Shown: positions 25,220-34,819 of the stretch, piece after piece
Numbering within the stretch: position 1 is the first letter of the stretch
Layout of the letters: the number at the start of each line of letters is the position of its first letter
Program-made: the position numbers and the translations under genes
Notes under the pieces: generated by a model
Seen by the model: only the letters and a program-made list of their open reading frames with translations
Database searches by the model: none
Told to the model about the DNA's origin: nothing
DNA from: Microvirga pudoricolor
Lineage (GTDB): Bacteria > Pseudomonadota > Alphaproteobacteria > Rhizobiales > Beijerinckiaceae
Assembly (NCBI RefSeq): GCF_016892705.1
Contig: NZ_JAFEMB010000004.1
Location: forward strand, 310,001 to 374,000
Length of the DNA: 64,000 nucleotides
Direction of reading: 5' to 3'

Positions 25220-25561
25220 ATGAAGTATCCCTCTCTTGCCGGATTGGCCGGATTGATGGCCATGACGATGATGGCAGCCATCACATCGGTGCAAGCCCAG
25301 TCGGCCGGCGGTTCGATCCGCGCCTCTGAAATTACCCGCGCCCTCAAAGGAAAGGTCTGCACGTCCAGGGTGGGCGCCACCTTCGAGTTCGGGAAAGACG
25401 GGCACTACGCCTATGATGGGCTATGGACCGATCACGGCCATTACCGCATCCACGATGGCGCGGTCACGATCATGCTCGACAGCGGGCTGGAGAAGGACTT
25501 CGCGATTTCGCGGCGGAACGGGATCCTCTTCATGGAGGACACCGCGGTCTCATGCGCATGA
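25220..25561 (+). CDS. Secreted small protein of unknown function
   Basis: 113 residues from the ATG at 25220, with GAGGAAG six bases upstream. Signal peptide (LAGLMAMTMMAAITSVQA) then ALKGKVCTSRVGATFEFGKDGHYAYDGLW and a C-terminal FMEDTAVSCA. Two cysteines (near 58 and the C-terminus) could form a disulphide. The pattern of alternating beta strands suggests a small lipocalin- or DUF-type sandwich, but I recognise no family. It lies between cytochrome c and methyltransferase genes on the same strand. Confidence 0.6.
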   Translation: MKYPSLAGLAGLMAMTMMAAITSVQAQSAGGSIRASEITRALKGKVCTSRVGATFEFGKDGHYAYDGLWTDHGHYRIHDGAVTIMLDSGLEKDFAISRRNGILFMEDTAVSCA

Positions 25562-25601
25562 CCGGCGCCAATGAAGGCCGCAACGAGGTAGGGGAGCCAA
25601 C

Positions 25602-26216
25602 GTGGGATTCTATAACGACGTCTTGCTGCCCCGCCTCCTCGACCGTGCAATGCGAAACGAGGAACTCGTTCGGTATCGCCGCCGGACCGTTGGGGCGGCC
25701 CGCGGCCGCGTTTTGGAAGTCGGCATCGGATCCGGCCTGAACCTTCCGTTCTACGGCAGCGGCGTCACCGAACTCATCGGCCTCGAGCCGTCGCGGGTGC
25801 TCATCAAAATGGCTTCGCAGCGGGCCAGGGCGCATGACAAGGCAGTCGCGTTTCTACCTGGATCCGCCGAGGCGATCGCGCTGGAGACGGACAGCATAGA
25901 CGCGGTCGTGACCACCTGGACAATGTGCTCGATCCCGGATGCCAGGGCGGCGCTCGCCGAGATGCGGCGGGTGCTCAAGCCCGGCGGCGAGCTCCTCTTC
26001 GTCGAGCATGGCCGGGCGCCCGATCCCTGGGTCGTGCGCCTCCAGGACTGGCTCACTCCCGCCTGGAGGCCGCTCGCCGGCGGCTGCCATCTCAACCGTC
26101 CGATCGCCGCTCTCATCACTGGGGCCGGCTTCAGGATGAACGACCTGCGGACTGACTATGCGCCCGGGCCGAAACCATTCACGTTCCTGTACGAAGGGCG
26201 GGCGACGCCTACCTGA
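25602..26216 (+). CDS. Class I SAM-dependent methyltransferase
   Basis: 204 residues from a GTG at 25602. Motif I is VLEVGIGSGLNLPFY and the acidic SAM-ribose contact follows in LIGLEPSR; motif IV region reads IDAVVTTWTMCSIPDARAAL and post-motif VLKPGGELLFVEHGR. This is the methyltransferase type 11 (UbiE-like) family; the GSGLNLPFY form is frequent in small bacterial methyltransferases of unknown substrate. It lies immediately before cueR on the opposite strand, after the rightward copper cluster, so a substrate connected to metal detoxification is possible but not shown. Confidence 0.85.
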   Translation: MGFYNDVLLPRLLDRAMRNEELVRYRRRTVGAARGRVLEVGIGSGLNLPFYGSGVTELIGLEPSRVLIKMASQRARAHDKAVAFLPGSAEAIALETDSIDAVVTTWTMCSIPDARAALAEMRRVLKPGGELLFVEHGRAPDPWVVRLQDWLTPAWRPLAGGCHLNRPIAALITGAGFRMNDLRTDYAPGPKPFTFLYEGRATPT

Positions 26217-26219
26217 CCG

Positions 26220-26708
26220 CTAGCCACGGGCTCCCTTGCTGGCGGCGCCCCGGCGCGCCGGCTGCAGGCCGGACGCTCCGAACCGCGGAGCTGGTCGATG
26301 GTCGCTTCCATGGCCCCCATCATCGTTTGCCAAGCCCTCGATGATCGGGCACTCGGGCCGCTCGTCGCCATGGCAGTGCTTCGCGAGATGCCTGAGGGTC
26401 GCGGCCATTTCCTGCAGCTCGCGTGCCTTGCGCTCGAGGATGTCCACGTGCTCGAGGGCGATCCGCTTCACGTCCGTGCTTGCACGGTCCCGATCGCGCC
26501 AGAGGGCGACGAGTTCCGAGATCTGCTCGACCGAGAAGCCTAGGTCCCGGGCCCGGCGGACGAAGGACAGCGTGTTGACGTCGTTGTCTGAATACACGCG
26601 GTACCCCGCTTCGGTGCGGACGGTCTTTGGGATCAAGCCAATCGACTCGTAGTAGCGGATCATCTTGGCCGAGACGCCCGAGGCCTCGGCGGCCTGTCCG
26701 ATGTTCAT
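26220..26708 (-). CDS. cueR: CueR, MerR-family copper-responsive activator
   Basis: 162 residues. The HTH domain MNIGQAAEASGVSAKMIRYYESIGLIP is the MerR signature, and the C-terminal metal loop reads HCHGDERPECPIIEGL with C-x7-C, the copper/silver-type loop of CueR, where two cysteines bind a monovalent ion. A divalent-metal Cys-to-Ser pattern is absent. The C-terminus extends about 25 residues past the usual end (GGHGSDHRPAPRFGASG). Coded just after copA in the same direction, 33 bp away, so copA-cueR likely share the CueR promoter at 29305-29335. It probably also acts on the sites at 371-401 and 9321-9351. Confidence 0.92.
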   Translation of the reverse strand: MNIGQAAEASGVSAKMIRYYESIGLIPKTVRTEAGYRVYSDNDVNTLSFVRRARDLGFSVEQISELVALWRDRDRASTDVKRIALEHVDILERKARELQEMAATLRHLAKHCHGDERPECPIIEGLANDDGGHGSDHRPAPRFGASGLQPARRGAASKGARG

Positions 26709-26741
26709 GGTGTTCCTCCCCTCAATTAGATTGATGTGTGA

Positions 26742-29270
26742 TCAGCTCGTGGCGAGAGCGGCTGCGCTCGGCTGGCTGGCGGGATCTGCGGCCGGAGCCT
26801 GGAAGGCCCGCAGCCGCAGGGCGTTGCCAAGGACAAAGACGCTCGAGAGCGCCATGGCACCGGCCGCCACGATCGGCGACAGCAGCGTCCCGTCGACCGG
26901 ATAAAGCACACCGGCCGCGACAGGGATCAGCACCACGTTGTAGGCGAAGGCCCAGAACAGGTTCTGCTTGATGTTGCGGATCGTGGCCTTCGACAGGGTG
27001 ATCGCGTTGGCGACGCCCCGAAGGTCGCCCGACATCAGGACCACGTCTGCGCTCTCGATGGCGATATCCGTGCCGGTGCCGATGGCAAGCCCCACGTCCG
27101 CCTCGGCGAGGGCAGGGGCGTCGTTGATGCCGTCGCCGACGAAGGCCACCTGACGTCCGCCCTCGCGCAGCCGCTTGACGGCCGCGACCTTGCCGTCCGG
27201 CAGGACCTCGGCCACGACCTCGTCGATGCCGACTTGGCGCGCGATGGCCTCGGCGGTGCGGCGGTTGTCGCCGGTGATCATCGCCACTTTCAGCCCAAGG
27301 GCATGCAGGGCGGCGATCGCCTGCGGAGTCGACGGCTTGATTGGGTCGGAGACAGCGATGATCGCGGCCAACCTGCCGTCGATGGCGGCATAGAGCGGGC
27401 TTTTGCCCTCACCGCCCAGGCGGTCTGCGGATGCGGCGAAGGCCGCCACGTCGTAACCGAGCTTCGCCATATAGCGGTCGGCGCCAACTTCTACCCTGCG
27501 GCCCTGAACCGACGCGGAGACGCCATAGCCGGGCAGCGCCTCGAAGCCATCCGCGGGAGCAACGGTCAGGCCGCGGCCGTTGGCAGCCTCCACGATCGCC
27601 TCCGCAATCGGATGTTCAGAGCGGGTCTCGACCGCCGCCGCCAGAGCGAGAACCTCGGCCTCGTCGAAGCCGGAGGCAACGATCAGGTCGGTCAGTTCGG
27701 GGCGGCCCTTGGTGAGGGTGCCGGTCTTGTCGAGCGCCACTACCTCGACGCCCTTCAGGCTCTGGAGCGCCTCGCCTTTGCGGAAGAGGACGCCGAGTTC
27801 CGCCCCGCGGCCGGTCCCGACCATGATCGAGGTCGGCGTGGCGAGCCCCATAGCGCACGGGCATGCGATGATCAGCACCGCGACGCCATTCACCAAGGCG
27901 AAGCTAAGCGCCGGCTCGGGCCCGAGGACCAACCAGACCAGGACCGTAAGGGTGGCCGCCGCCATGACGGCGGGTACGAACCACGCTGTCACCTTGTCGA
28001 CGAGCGCCTGGATCGGAAGCTTGGACCCTTGCGCCTGTTCGACCATGCGGATGATCTGGGCCAGCACAGTGTCGGCACCGACCTTGGTCGCCCGGAAGGT
28101 GAAGCTGCCGGTCTTGTTGATCGTGCCGCCCACGACCTCGGCGCCCGAGCCCTTCTGCACGGGCACCGGCTCGCCGGTGATCATCGACTCGTCCACGAAG
28201 GACGATCCCTCGACCACTTCTCCGTCGACCGGGACCTTCTCGCCCGGACGAACCTGCACGAGATCCCCGGCGCGAACCTGATCGAGCGGGACCTCGACCG
28301 TGTTGCCGTCACGCACGACGCGGGCGGTCTTGGCCTGCAGGCCCATCAGCCGCTTGATCGCCTCGGAGGTGCGCCCCTTGGCCTTGGCTTCGAGCGTACG
28401 GCCCAGCAGGATCAGCGTGACGATCACGGCCGCCGCCTCGTAGTAGACGTTCACGGTGCCGGCCGGCAGGACGGAGGAGGCGAAAGTCGCCACGACCGAA
28501 TAGCCATAGGCCGCCGCCGTGCCGAGCGCCACGAGGGAATTCATATCCGGCGCAAGACGTAGCAGGGCAGGAATGCCCTTCCGGAAGAAGCGCCGCCCGG
28601 GTCCGAACAGGACGAGGGTCGTCAGCATGAATTGGATGATCCAGCTCTCCCGGTGGCCGATGGTGTCCATGATCCACTCGTGGACGCCCGGGATGAAGTG
28701 AGAGCCCATTTCAAGGGCAAAGACCGGCAGGGTCAGGATCGCAGCCAGGGCGAGCGACCGCTTCAGGGCGCCGTATTCCCGTTCCCGGCCCTCCCGCTCC
28801 CGGTCGGTCGCAGGTTCGGCGCCGACGCGACGGGCCTCGTAGCCTGTGTTGCGGACGGCCTCCTCAAGAATGGCCAGGCTCGCGACGCCGGCGAGGTGGC
28901 GGATCGTGGCCTTCTCGGTCGCGAGGTTGACGTTTGCGTCGATCACACCGGGCGCGGCCTTGAGGGCTTTTTCGACCCGGCCCACACAAGAGGCGCAGGT
29001 CATGCCCCCGATGGCGAGCTCGGTCGTTTCCTCGGGCACCGAATAACCGGCGTTTTCGATGGCCTGGGCTGCCCCAGCTGCATCAGCCGGGCCATGGAAG
29101 GTGACCTCGGCGCGCTCAGTGGCGAGGTTCACGTTCGCCACTGCGACGTTCGGCAGAGCCTTCAGGACTTTCTCGACGCGACCGACGCACGAGGCACAGG
29201 TCATGCCCTCGACAGGGAGAGAAAAGGTCGCTCCGTTGTCATTGTTCCGCTTTGCAGTGGCGGTGGCCAT
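26742..29270 (-). CDS. copA: CopA, Cu(I)-exporting P1B-type ATPase
   Basis: 842 residues from the ATG at 29270, preceded by AAGGAG; upstream frame extension into the promoter is not coding. Two N-terminal HMA domains with GMTCASC (23-28 and 90-95), eight membrane helices, TGES-like TGEP actuator, CPC (470-472), DKTGTLT phosphorylation site (514-520), SEHPIAEAI and [10 protein letters not shown]. This is a complete CPx ATPase of CopA type that pumps cytosolic Cu(I) to the periplasm. The pump and the regulator cueR are in one leftward operon beneath a CueR promoter. Length is normal for the family. Confidence 0.95.
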   Translation of the reverse strand: MATATAKRNNDNGATFSLPVEGMTCASCVGRVEKVLKALPNVAVANVNLATERAEVTFHGPADAAGAAQAIENAGYSVPEETTELAIGGMTCASCVGRVEKALKAAPGVIDANVNLATEKATIRHLAGVASLAILEEAVRNTGYEARRVGAEPATDREREGREREYGALKRSLALAAILTLPVFALEMGSHFIPGVHEWIMDTIGHRESWIIQFMLTTLVLFGPGRRFFRKGIPALLRLAPDMNSLVALGTAAAYGYSVVATFASSVLPAGTVNVYYEAAAVIVTLILLGRTLEAKAKGRTSEAIKRLMGLQAKTARVVRDGNTVEVPLDQVRAGDLVQVRPGEKVPVDGEVVEGSSFVDESMITGEPVPVQKGSGAEVVGGTINKTGSFTFRATKVGADTVLAQIIRMVEQAQGSKLPIQALVDKVTAWFVPAVMAAATLTVLVWLVLGPEPALSFALVNGVAVLIIACPCAMGLATPTSIMVGTGRGAELGVLFRKGEALQSLKGVEVVALDKTGTLTKGRPELTDLIVASGFDEAEVLALAAAVETRSEHPIAEAIVEAANGRGLTVAPADGFEALPGYGVSASVQGRRVEVGADRYMAKLGYDVAAFAASADRLGGEGKSPLYAAIDGRLAAIIAVSDPIKPSTPQAIAALHALGLKVAMITGDNRRTAEAIARQVGIDEVVAEVLPDGKVAAVKRLREGGRQVAFVGDGINDAPALAEADVGLAIGTGTDIAIESADVVLMSGDLRGVANAITLSKATIRNIKQNLFWAFAYNVVLIPVAAGVLYPVDGTLLSPIVAAGAMALSSVFVLGNALRLRAFQAPAADPASQPSAAALATS

Positions 29271-29304
29271 CGCAGGATCTCCTTGGATTACTCGACTAAG
29301 GAGA

Positions 29305-29335
29305 GGTGTAATCCTTCCAATAGTGGGAAGGTCAA
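29305..29335 (-). promoter_or_regulatory. CueR promoter/operator of copA-cueR
   Basis: Minus strand: TTGACC (29330-29335), 19-bp spacer, TACACC (29305-29310). Inside the spacer CCTTCC (29313-29318) and GGAAGG (29326-29331) are exact inverted arms. This is the textbook CueR arrangement and the best of the three such sites in the window. Confidence 0.85.
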
Positions 29336-29398
29336 GCGCCGGTTTCAAGCCACATACATTCCGGGGCTGCTGTCCTGAAAGCCTCGTCGCGGGGTGAG

Positions 29399-29539
29399 AT
29401 GCGGCTATGGTCCTGGCATGGATGCCCCGGCCTGGACGCGGTCATCCACGTCTTCCCGGCCGTCCCGGTGTCCGCAGCGGTCGAGGTGGGCCGCACCTTG
29501 GTGCCGAAGGCTGACCTGGCAAGGCTCCCGAGTTCATGA
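29399..29539 (+). CDS. Hypothetical 46-residue protein, first of an overlapping pair
   Basis: ATG at 29399 to TGA at 29537-29539 gives 46 residues: [19 protein letters not shown] ... ADLARLPSS. There is a GGGG-like site just before the ATG. The stop overlaps the ATG of the next small gene by four bases (ATGA), which supports that both are translated. No domain recognised; no signal or membrane helix. It lies 128 bp after the copA start on the opposite strand. Confidence 0.4.
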   Translation: MRLWSWHGCPGLDAVIHVFPAVPVSAAVEVGRTLVPKADLARLPSS

Positions 29540-29682
29540 GCCCGGCGGAGAAAGAGAACGCGGACGTGATCGAGCGGAAGGCCGCCGTAATCCTTGGCGA
29601 GCGCTTCGAGCCGCGCGACGATGAGATTGCCCGGCGGCTCGCCTGCGGCGAAATCGAAAACGATTACGAGACGCCGTTTTGA
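29536..29682 (+). CDS. Hypothetical 48-residue acidic protein, second of the pair
   Basis: 48 residues from the ATG at 29536, overlapping the previous stop by four bases. The sequence is charged and helical ([39 protein letters not shown]), typical of small cytoplasmic proteins. No family recognised. It is 94 bp before the DNA methyltransferase gene on the same strand and may be co-transcribed with it. Confidence 0.45.
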   Translation: MSPAEKENADVIERKAAVILGERFEPRDDEIARRLACGEIENDYETPF

Positions 29683-29775
29683 TCAATCTCGTCTGTGGAT
29701 GCCGCCCTTTGCAGCTGGACGGCGGTCGACGCGGATGCCACGCTCCAGAGTCACTCCCCACAAAGCGACTGTTGA

Positions 29776-31770
29776 ATGCAAACGAGCCTGTTCCCCGGCC
29801 TCACGATCCCGTCGACGAAGCGCAAAGCGCCGAAGCTGACCGCCAGCGTGCACCTGCCGGGCCATCCCGATTACCGGCCGTACTTCGACCCAGAGATGGT
29901 CGCCCGTCATGGCATGCCCGAGAAGGTCGTTTTCGACGGCGGCCGCATCGTGCTCCATCGCGGACGCAACGAAGCGATCATCGAGGCCATCGAGGACGAG
30001 GTCGCGATCGTCACCGATCCACCCTACGGGATCGACTTCAAGAAAGGCGTGTCAGGCAAGGCCGCGAAGGGCCGCACGAGCCTGCGCCGGCTCGCCACCG
30101 TCGATAAGCCGATCCTGGGCGACGACAAGCCGTTCGACCCCGCGCCGTTCCAGCGCTTCGACTTCGTGCTCCTGTTCGGGGCGAACCACTACATGTCGCG
30201 CCTGTGGGACGGCGGCAGCCTGCACGCCTGGGACAAGACCGGCGGCGGCAAGGGTCCGAAGGATTCTTTCTCGGACGTCGAGATGCTGTGGCTGAACCGG
30301 CCGATGCGGAAGAGCCACGTCTTCCACCATCTTTGGAAGGGCGTGTGCCAGGCGAGCGAGAAGGGCGAGCGGCGCTATCACCCGAGCCAAAAGCCGATCG
30401 CCGTCATGGAATGGTGCCTGGGCTTCGCGCCCGAGGGTCTGACCGTGGTGGACCCGTTCATGGGTGCCGGATCGACCGGCGTGGCCGCCGTGCGGCAGGG
30501 GAGGCGCTTCGTCGGAATCGAGGCAGACCCGGGGTATTTCGAGCTGGCCTGTGCGCGGATCGAATACGCCCTGCGCGAGCGCGACGGCGCGAGCGCCGAA
30601 AATGCAGAGCCTCCGCTGTTCGACTTCCCGTCGACAGCGAAGGTCGTCAGTAGTCCTGAGCCTGCCGAGCCCGCTGGGTCCAGCGCTGCGCCGCAGCCGG
30701 ATCGCGCTGAACGCCGTAGCCCTGCTCGTAGCAGCGGGCGACTTCCAGCATCGCGTCCTGGTCCTCGCAATCCTCGGCCAGGAACTGAAGCTCCTGGAAG
30801 TAGCGGACGGCGTCCTCATCCCGATCTCGCGGATGCGCCAGGGCGGCCGCTGCTGCGTAATCTTCGTAGTCCATGTCATGCTCCTCTAGGTCGTCCCGGT
30901 GAATGGTGGCGAGCCGGGACTGTCACGCCCCGGCCCGCTGCTGGTGACAGGCCAGGAGAGCTCCCATCACCAGACAATCTAGATGCATCCGACACTGGCG
31001 TTGCGCAGCATGATGACGCCCATCCGCCACGTCACGGCGTAAGTCCGTCCGTCCGCCGCAGCGCGATGAAACCGGCCTGCGGTACCGGAAGCGAGCATGG
31101 CCCGCTTCACGGCCTCGGCGGTGAGCCGCGCGACCTGCGCGGCTCCGGAGCGATCCGACCAGACGAGCCAGTCGCGCCGTTCTCTCTTCGCTTTCCACCT
31201 TGCGATGGCAAAGGCTTGGGCCTTAGTCATGACCTCGCCCTCACTCCGCCGCCATCGGGAAGCGCTCCTCCCGCTGGCTCATCGTCTCGACGCCCCGCGT
31301 CCGCAGGATCGCGGGAAGCCAGCCGGTTCCGGCGACGCGCTTCTGCGCCGCCTCGGCCATCGCCTGCTTCTTCATCGTGGCGAGGTTCTCCGCAGCCGCT
31401 GCGGACACCGCCTCCTCCACAGCTTGCGCGATGCGGGGCTTCGCGACCCGACCGAAATACGTCGACGCGGTCGGCTCCCACCACTGGGTCATGTCCAGCG
31501 CCAGCGCCTCCGCGAGAACGTCGGCGTTCTTGGTCGTGGTCCGGCTCCGGTCATGGGGCTGCTGCACCGCCATCACGGTTTGGCCCGCGCAGTGAGCCAA
31601 GAGGCTCATCAGGCTGTCATGGTCCAGCCCCGCCACGAAGGTCCACAGGTCGGGCGCCTTCTCGGGCAGCTGCTTCTTCCACGCTTCGTGACGATCTGAG
31701 ACGATCCGCGCCGCCTTGGTGTCCGCGATCCCGTCAGCATGGCTGGCGAGGTAGCCGGTCAGCGGCTTGA
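29776..31770 (+). CDS. Site-specific DNA methyltransferase (beta type) with stop-loss extension
   Basis: ATG at 29776. Residues 1-292 are a solitary N4/N6-amino DNA methyltransferase: motif IV DPPYGI (81-86) precedes the SAM-binding [10 protein letters not shown] (226-235), the order of the beta class (e.g. CcrM/M.HinfI-like). HPSQKP before motif I is also typical. The natural end is near base 30650, where the frame shows [10 protein letters not shown] and runs on for 370 residues opposite to three convincing leftward genes (Sel1, small protein, ParB). A one-base shift there would meet TAG at once. So the last 370 residues are probably not a real domain but a lost stop. No restriction endonuclease is adjacent, so it is orphan, as common on plasmids. 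Confidence 0.75.
   Translation: MQTSLFPGLTIPSTKRKAPKLTASVHLPGHPDYRPYFDPEMVARHGMPEKVVFDGGRIVLHRGRNEAIIEAIEDEVAIVTDPPYGIDFKKGVSGKAAKGRTSLRRLATVDKPILGDDKPFDPAPFQRFDFVLLFGANHYMSRLWDGGSLHAWDKTGGGKGPKDSFSDVEMLWLNRPMRKSHVFHHLWKGVCQASEKGERRYHPSQKPIAVMEWCLGFAPEGLTVVDPFMGAGSTGVAAVRQGRRFVGIEADPGYFELACARIEYALRERDGASAENAEPPLFDFPSTAKVVSSPEPAEPAGSSAAPQPDRAERRSPARSSGRLPASRPGPRNPRPGTEAPGSSGRRPHPDLADAPGRPLLRNLRSPCHAPLGRPGEWWRAGTVTPRPAAGDRPGELPSPDNLDASDTGVAQHDDAHPPRHGVSPSVRRSAMKPACGTGSEHGPLHGLGGEPRDLRGSGAIRPDEPVAPFSLRFPPCDGKGLGLSHDLALTPPPSGSAPPAGSSSRRPASAGSREASRFRRRASAPPRPSPASSSWRGSPQPLRTPPPPQLARCGASRPDRNTSTRSAPTTGSCPAPAPPRERRRSWSWSGSGHGAAAPPSRFGPRSEPRGSSGCHGPAPPRRSTGRAPSRAAASSTLRDDLRRSAPPWCPRSRQHGWRGSRSAA
30647..30874 (-). 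CDS. Small Sel1/TPR-like repeat protein
   Basis: 75 residues from an ATG with AGAGGAG before it. The C-terminal [18 protein letters not shown] and [17 protein letters not shown] is one Sel1-like repeat (helical hairpin), a protein-protein interaction module. The N-terminal half ([31 protein letters not shown]) is helical too. It lies on the opposite strand to the end of the methyltransferase gene and downstream of the ParB-like gene, and its final TGA is at the point where the methyltransferase should stop. Function unknown. Confidence 0.7.
   Translation of the reverse strand: MDYEDYAAAAALAHPRDRDEDAVRYFQELQFLAEDCEDQDAMLEVARCYEQGYGVQRDPAAAQRWTQRARQAQDY
30979..31230 (-). CDS. Hypothetical 83-residue protein between Sel1 gene and parB
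   Basis: Begins [23 protein letters not shown] and ends [16 protein letters not shown]; a GAGG precedes the ATG by two bases. No family recognised. It lies 10 bp after the stop of the ParB-like gene on the same strand, so probably cotranscribed. A basic N-terminus could suit nucleic-acid binding but this is only a composition remark. Confidence 0.55.
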   Translation of the reverse strand: MTKAQAFAIARWKAKRERRDWLVWSDRSGAAQVARLTAEAVKRAMLASGTAGRFHRAAADGRTYAVTWRMGVIMLRNASVGCI

Positions 31771-33196
31771 GGTCCAACACCGACGCGTCTGCGTAGCTGT
31801 AGAAGAGCCGGCTCGCCATCGCGTGAACGACCGCGATCAGGGCCACGTCCGGGTTTTCTCCGAGCGTGAGCCGGAGAGCTTGCGTCCGGTGCGCCGTCAG
31901 TTCTCCGACGAGGCGGTCCGACAGGGGCTTCATGCCCTCGTCCTCGGGCTCGTCCTGCTCGTCCGCTTCCGGCGCGTCTCCTTCCCCGTCGGCGTCCTCC
32001 TCTCCGATGCCTTCCCCCCTGGCGGGGCGCTCCTGGCTGACCTCGTCCTCGGGCCGCACGTAGCCGCGCTCGATGCGGAGGTTGCCGTCATAGTCCAAGC
32101 AGACGATGACGCCCGCGCGCTTGCAGTCCTGCGCGTCGTAGGCGAAGCCCTTCTCCTCGAAGCTCTCGATCAGCGCCTCCAGCTCCGACATGCGCAGATC
32201 GACCGCATCCGGCAGCTCCTCGGCTCCCTCGTACTGCTCCGACAGCTCGTTGTACTCGGCCTGGACCATCTCCTGCGCGGCCTGATCCTCCTCCGACAGG
32301 GCGACCGGCTTGCGTTGAATTCGCCGCATCCGATTGCCGTGCGGGAACTCCAACTGCGGCTCGACCCATTTCCAGCCTTCCTCCTGGCCGATCTGGACCG
32401 CCGCCTCGGTCAGCTTCGCGTCGACGAGACGGTCCAGCAGCGCCACGTCTTCGCAGTAGATGCCGTCTCGGTCCGAAAACAGGTCGCGGACTACGGTGCC
32501 GCCAGCCGCCTCGTAGGCCTCGACGCCCACGAACCTGACGCGCTTGTCACTCGCCGGAACGTGCCCCTCGGTCAACATCCTGCGGATCGTGTAGGCTTCC
32601 ATGTTGTAGCCGCCGACGAGGCGGCCATAGACCTGCTCCTGCCGTTCCTGGTCGTCCGTCACGGCGAACGCCATGAGCTGCTCGAGGGTGAGCTCCTCCT
32701 CCCGGTAGGCCTTCATCAGGCGCGGCGACACGGCTCCCAGCCGCAGCCGCTGCTGCACGACGCGCGGCGTCACGCCGAACCGCGCGGCGATGTCGTCGAC
32801 GGACAAGCCCTGCTCGTCCTGCAACTTCTTGAACGCCTCGTACTCGTCAGCTGGATGCAGGCGCTCGCGCACGACGTTCTCGACCAACGACAGCTCCTCG
32901 GCCTCGCCCTGCGCGATCAGGCACGGGACCTCGAACGCTTTGGGGATGCGCTTCTCCTTCGCCAGCCTCTTGAGAGCGGCGAGGCGGCGGCCGCCGCCGA
33001 TGACGTGGTACTTGCCAGTCTCCGCGCCGTCGCCGTCGACGACAGGCATGACGGACAGGGACTGTAGGAGGCCGTGCGCGGCAATCGAGGCGCAAAGCTC
33101 GTCCAGGCCAGCCGTCACGTTCGTGCGGCGCACGTTCTGCTTCGACGCGACAAGCTTGGTGAGCGGGATGGTCTGGATGATCGTGGTGGCCGTCAT
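31241..33196 (-). CDS. Large ParB/RepB/Spo0J-family partition-like protein
   Basis: 651 residues from the ATG at 33196 with GGAGAGAG upstream. N-terminal ParB domain: [18 protein letters not shown], box II-like [11 protein letters not shown] and [44 protein letters not shown] near [23 protein letters not shown]. The long acidic C-terminal half ([21 protein letters not shown]) and a distal helical domain are as in plasmid-borne ParB-like proteins of Methylobacterium. No parA lies beside it, so it may act as a transcriptional or maintenance factor instead of a classic partition partner. Confidence 0.85.
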   Translation of the reverse strand: MTATTIIQTIPLTKLVASKQNVRRTNVTAGLDELCASIAAHGLLQSLSVMPVVDGDGAETGKYHVIGGGRRLAALKRLAKEKRIPKAFEVPCLIAQGEAEELSLVENVVRERLHPADEYEAFKKLQDEQGLSVDDIAARFGVTPRVVQQRLRLGAVSPRLMKAYREEELTLEQLMAFAVTDDQERQEQVYGRLVGGYNMEAYTIRRMLTEGHVPASDKRVRFVGVEAYEAAGGTVVRDLFSDRDGIYCEDVALLDRLVDAKLTEAAVQIGQEEGWKWVEPQLEFPHGNRMRRIQRKPVALSEEDQAAQEMVQAEYNELSEQYEGAEELPDAVDLRMSELEALIESFEEKGFAYDAQDCKRAGVIVCLDYDGNLRIERGYVRPEDEVSQERPARGEGIGEEDADGEGDAPEADEQDEPEDEGMKPLSDRLVGELTAHRTQALRLTLGENPDVALIAVVHAMASRLFYSYADASVLDLKPLTGYLASHADGIADTKAARIVSDRHEAWKKQLPEKAPDLWTFVAGLDHDSLMSLLAHCAGQTVMAVQQPHDRSRTTTKNADVLAEALALDMTQWWEPTASTYFGRVAKPRIAQAVEEAVSAAAAENLATMKKQAMAEAAQKRVAGTGWLPAILRTRGVETMSQREERFPMAAE

Positions 33197-33564
33197 GGTT
33201 CTCTCTCCGTTTGCTGCCGAAGGCATGACCCTTGGCATGCCTTCCGGAGGCGGGTGACCGCGCGGGGGTGTGGGGCAAATGACGGCGGGCGGGGCCGGGC
33301 TGCCAGCCCGAGCGGAGCGGAAGGGAGACGATGGGATCGGGATCCTCACCCGTTCCGCGAGGCGGCGGCCCTGACCTGCTGGAGGCGGCATTTGGAGGGA
33401 GAGGGCGGACAAGGTTCCCCTCTCCCCGAGGCTCGCGCCAGCGAGCGGACAACCCTTCAATCCTGTCGGCGGAATCGGCGCTGTTTGTCGCTTGCGACTG
33501 TTCGGTCGACGATGGGAGTGCGGGCTTTCGCATAGGGCGGGAGCGCGCATGGAGGAACCAAGTG
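33197..33564. other. Intergenic region upstream of the ParB-like gene
   Basis: No coding feature supported. It must hold the leftward promoter of the parB-like gene and the rightward one for the 92-residue gene; no -35/-10 pair stands out. Confidence 0.4.
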
Positions 33565-33843
33565 ATGGAAGAGTACCCGATCTACGTGTGGCTGGAGGGT
33601 TGGTCGAACATTAAGCCGATCAGGCAGCGTGCCGATGGCCAGGACCCGGATGCAGCGACGCGCCGGGCGGCGGGCTGGTGGAGAGGGGGAGCAGAACTGA
33701 CCTGCAGGCTCGTGGACACCGCGGTAAAGTTCTGGGTCGTCTGGGCGGTGGAGGAGTGGGACTACTTCGAAGACTTCCTCGAAAACGAGGAGGCGGGGAA
33801 GAGGCTCGGAATCGAACCCCGCCTTCCGGCGATGAGCATGTGA
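33565..33843 (+). CDS. Hypothetical 92-residue protein
   Basis: 92 residues from an ATG with GGAGGAA seven bases upstream. Sequence MEEYPIYVWLEGWSNIKPIRQR, ending KRLGIEPRLPAMSM, is mostly beta with a W-rich core (AAGWWRGGAELTC, KFWVVWAVEEWDYFEDF). No family recognised and no signal or membrane segment. It lies between the ParB-like gene and the leftward membrane-protein genes. Confidence 0.5.
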   Translation: MEEYPIYVWLEGWSNIKPIRQRADGQDPDAATRRAAGWWRGGAELTCRLVDTAVKFWVVWAVEEWDYFEDFLENEEAGKRLGIEPRLPAMSM

Positions 33844-33898
33844 TCATCGAACCTTCCCCGGGGAGGCGCTGAACCGCCCCCCCGGGAACCCCAACCGG

Positions 33899-34819
33899 CT
33901 ATGCGCGGCGGTCCGTTGTGACGCTCGGTCGGACCCACTGGCTCTCCTCGGTCAGCGGCGGAAGCAGCGGGCGCTCCGGCTCGTCGCCGGTTGGGACCGC
34001 TGGCAGGATCGTGCCTTGGCTCGAAGGAACGATGGGGCCGCTTGCCGCGGGCGTACACGAACCGGTCACCGTCAGTTCGCCACGTCCCTCGGAATGGAGC
34101 AGCATGCCGGAGCCGACGTCGGCCGGCAGGCTCAGGAGGGAGCCCGTCATGGAATCGAGCGTGCACTCGAACACTCCGGGAGTGCCCACCATGGTGCAGG
34201 TCGATCTGGGTTTCGGGCCGACGACGGTCACCTCGCCGCACCCGCCAGAGCCGCAGGTGACCTCAAGGGGGCCGTCCGCCAGGACCGGCGGCGCGTCCGC
34301 GAGGAGTTCCCCAGCGACGATGGCCATGCCAACGGCAAGGACACCCGTGCGGCGCTTGCCGGTGGAGCGCAGCCTCGCGTCCGCCCGCCGAATCCGCGCC
34401 TCGACGCCGATGAGCACGAGGACGAGCGCGACGAGCGGGCCCGCGAGCATGAGGAGGCGTCCGACGAATGCGCCGGCCTGCTCGGGCTCCACGAAACCGG
34501 CGAGGTAAGCGAGCACGACAATGATGGCCGCCGTCATCAACGCCGTCATGGTCCAGCCGAGGAGCGGAAAGACGCGCGCGATCACGCGCTCGAGGGACGT
34601 CCCCTTTGGGCGGGCCGGGGGTGGTTCGCGGAGGTCGTGCGCCTCCCGGAAGGTGGCGATCCACCGCTCGGCCGCTTGGCGGTCGGCCGACCGCACCGTG
34701 ATGTCGATCGCGGAGCCGTCGGGCCCGGCGAGGAGCTTGGTGACGCTGCTCCTGCGGCGGCTCCCGATCCTGACGGGCGGCCATCCCTTGGCGGCAGGGA
34801 ATTGAGGATCGTCATGCAC
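33899..34819 (-). CDS. Membrane protein of unknown function, second unit of a tandem pair
   Basis: From a GTG at 34819 the frame gives 306 residues, but no start has a good ribosome site. The N-terminal domain (GPDGSAIDITVRSADRQAAERWI) is paralogous to the upstream gene's N-terminus, followed by two hydrophobic helices (VFPLLGWTMTALMTAAIIVVL and FVGRLLMLAGPLVALVLVLIGV), a third segment, then a secreted-looking C-terminal region rich in Cys/Gly/Thr (EVTCGSGGCGEVTVVG, CTMVGTPGVFECTLD). In the preceding gene the reading frame changes to this one near 34800. A frameshift joining both into one protein is possible. Unknown function. Confidence 0.5.
   Translation of the reverse strand: MHDDPQFPAAKGWPPVRIGSRRRSSVTKLLAGPDGSAIDITVRSADRQAAERWIATFREAHDLREPPPARPKGTSLERVIARVFPLLGWTMTALMTAAIIVVLAYLAGFVEPEQAGAFVGRLLMLAGPLVALVLVLIGVEARIRRADARLRSTGKRRTGVLAVGMAIVAGELLADAPPVLADGPLEVTCGSGGCGEVTVVGPKPRSTCTMVGTPGVFECTLDSMTGSLLSLPADVGSGMLLHSEGRGELTVTGSCTPAASGPIVPSSQGTILPAVPTGDEPERPLLPPLTEESQWVRPSVTTDRRA

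Noticed and set aside
31739-33067. Plus-strand frame (442 codons) opposite the ParB-like gene
   Set aside because: Leu/Val/Arg-rich reflection of the acidic ParB-like protein; no start signal.
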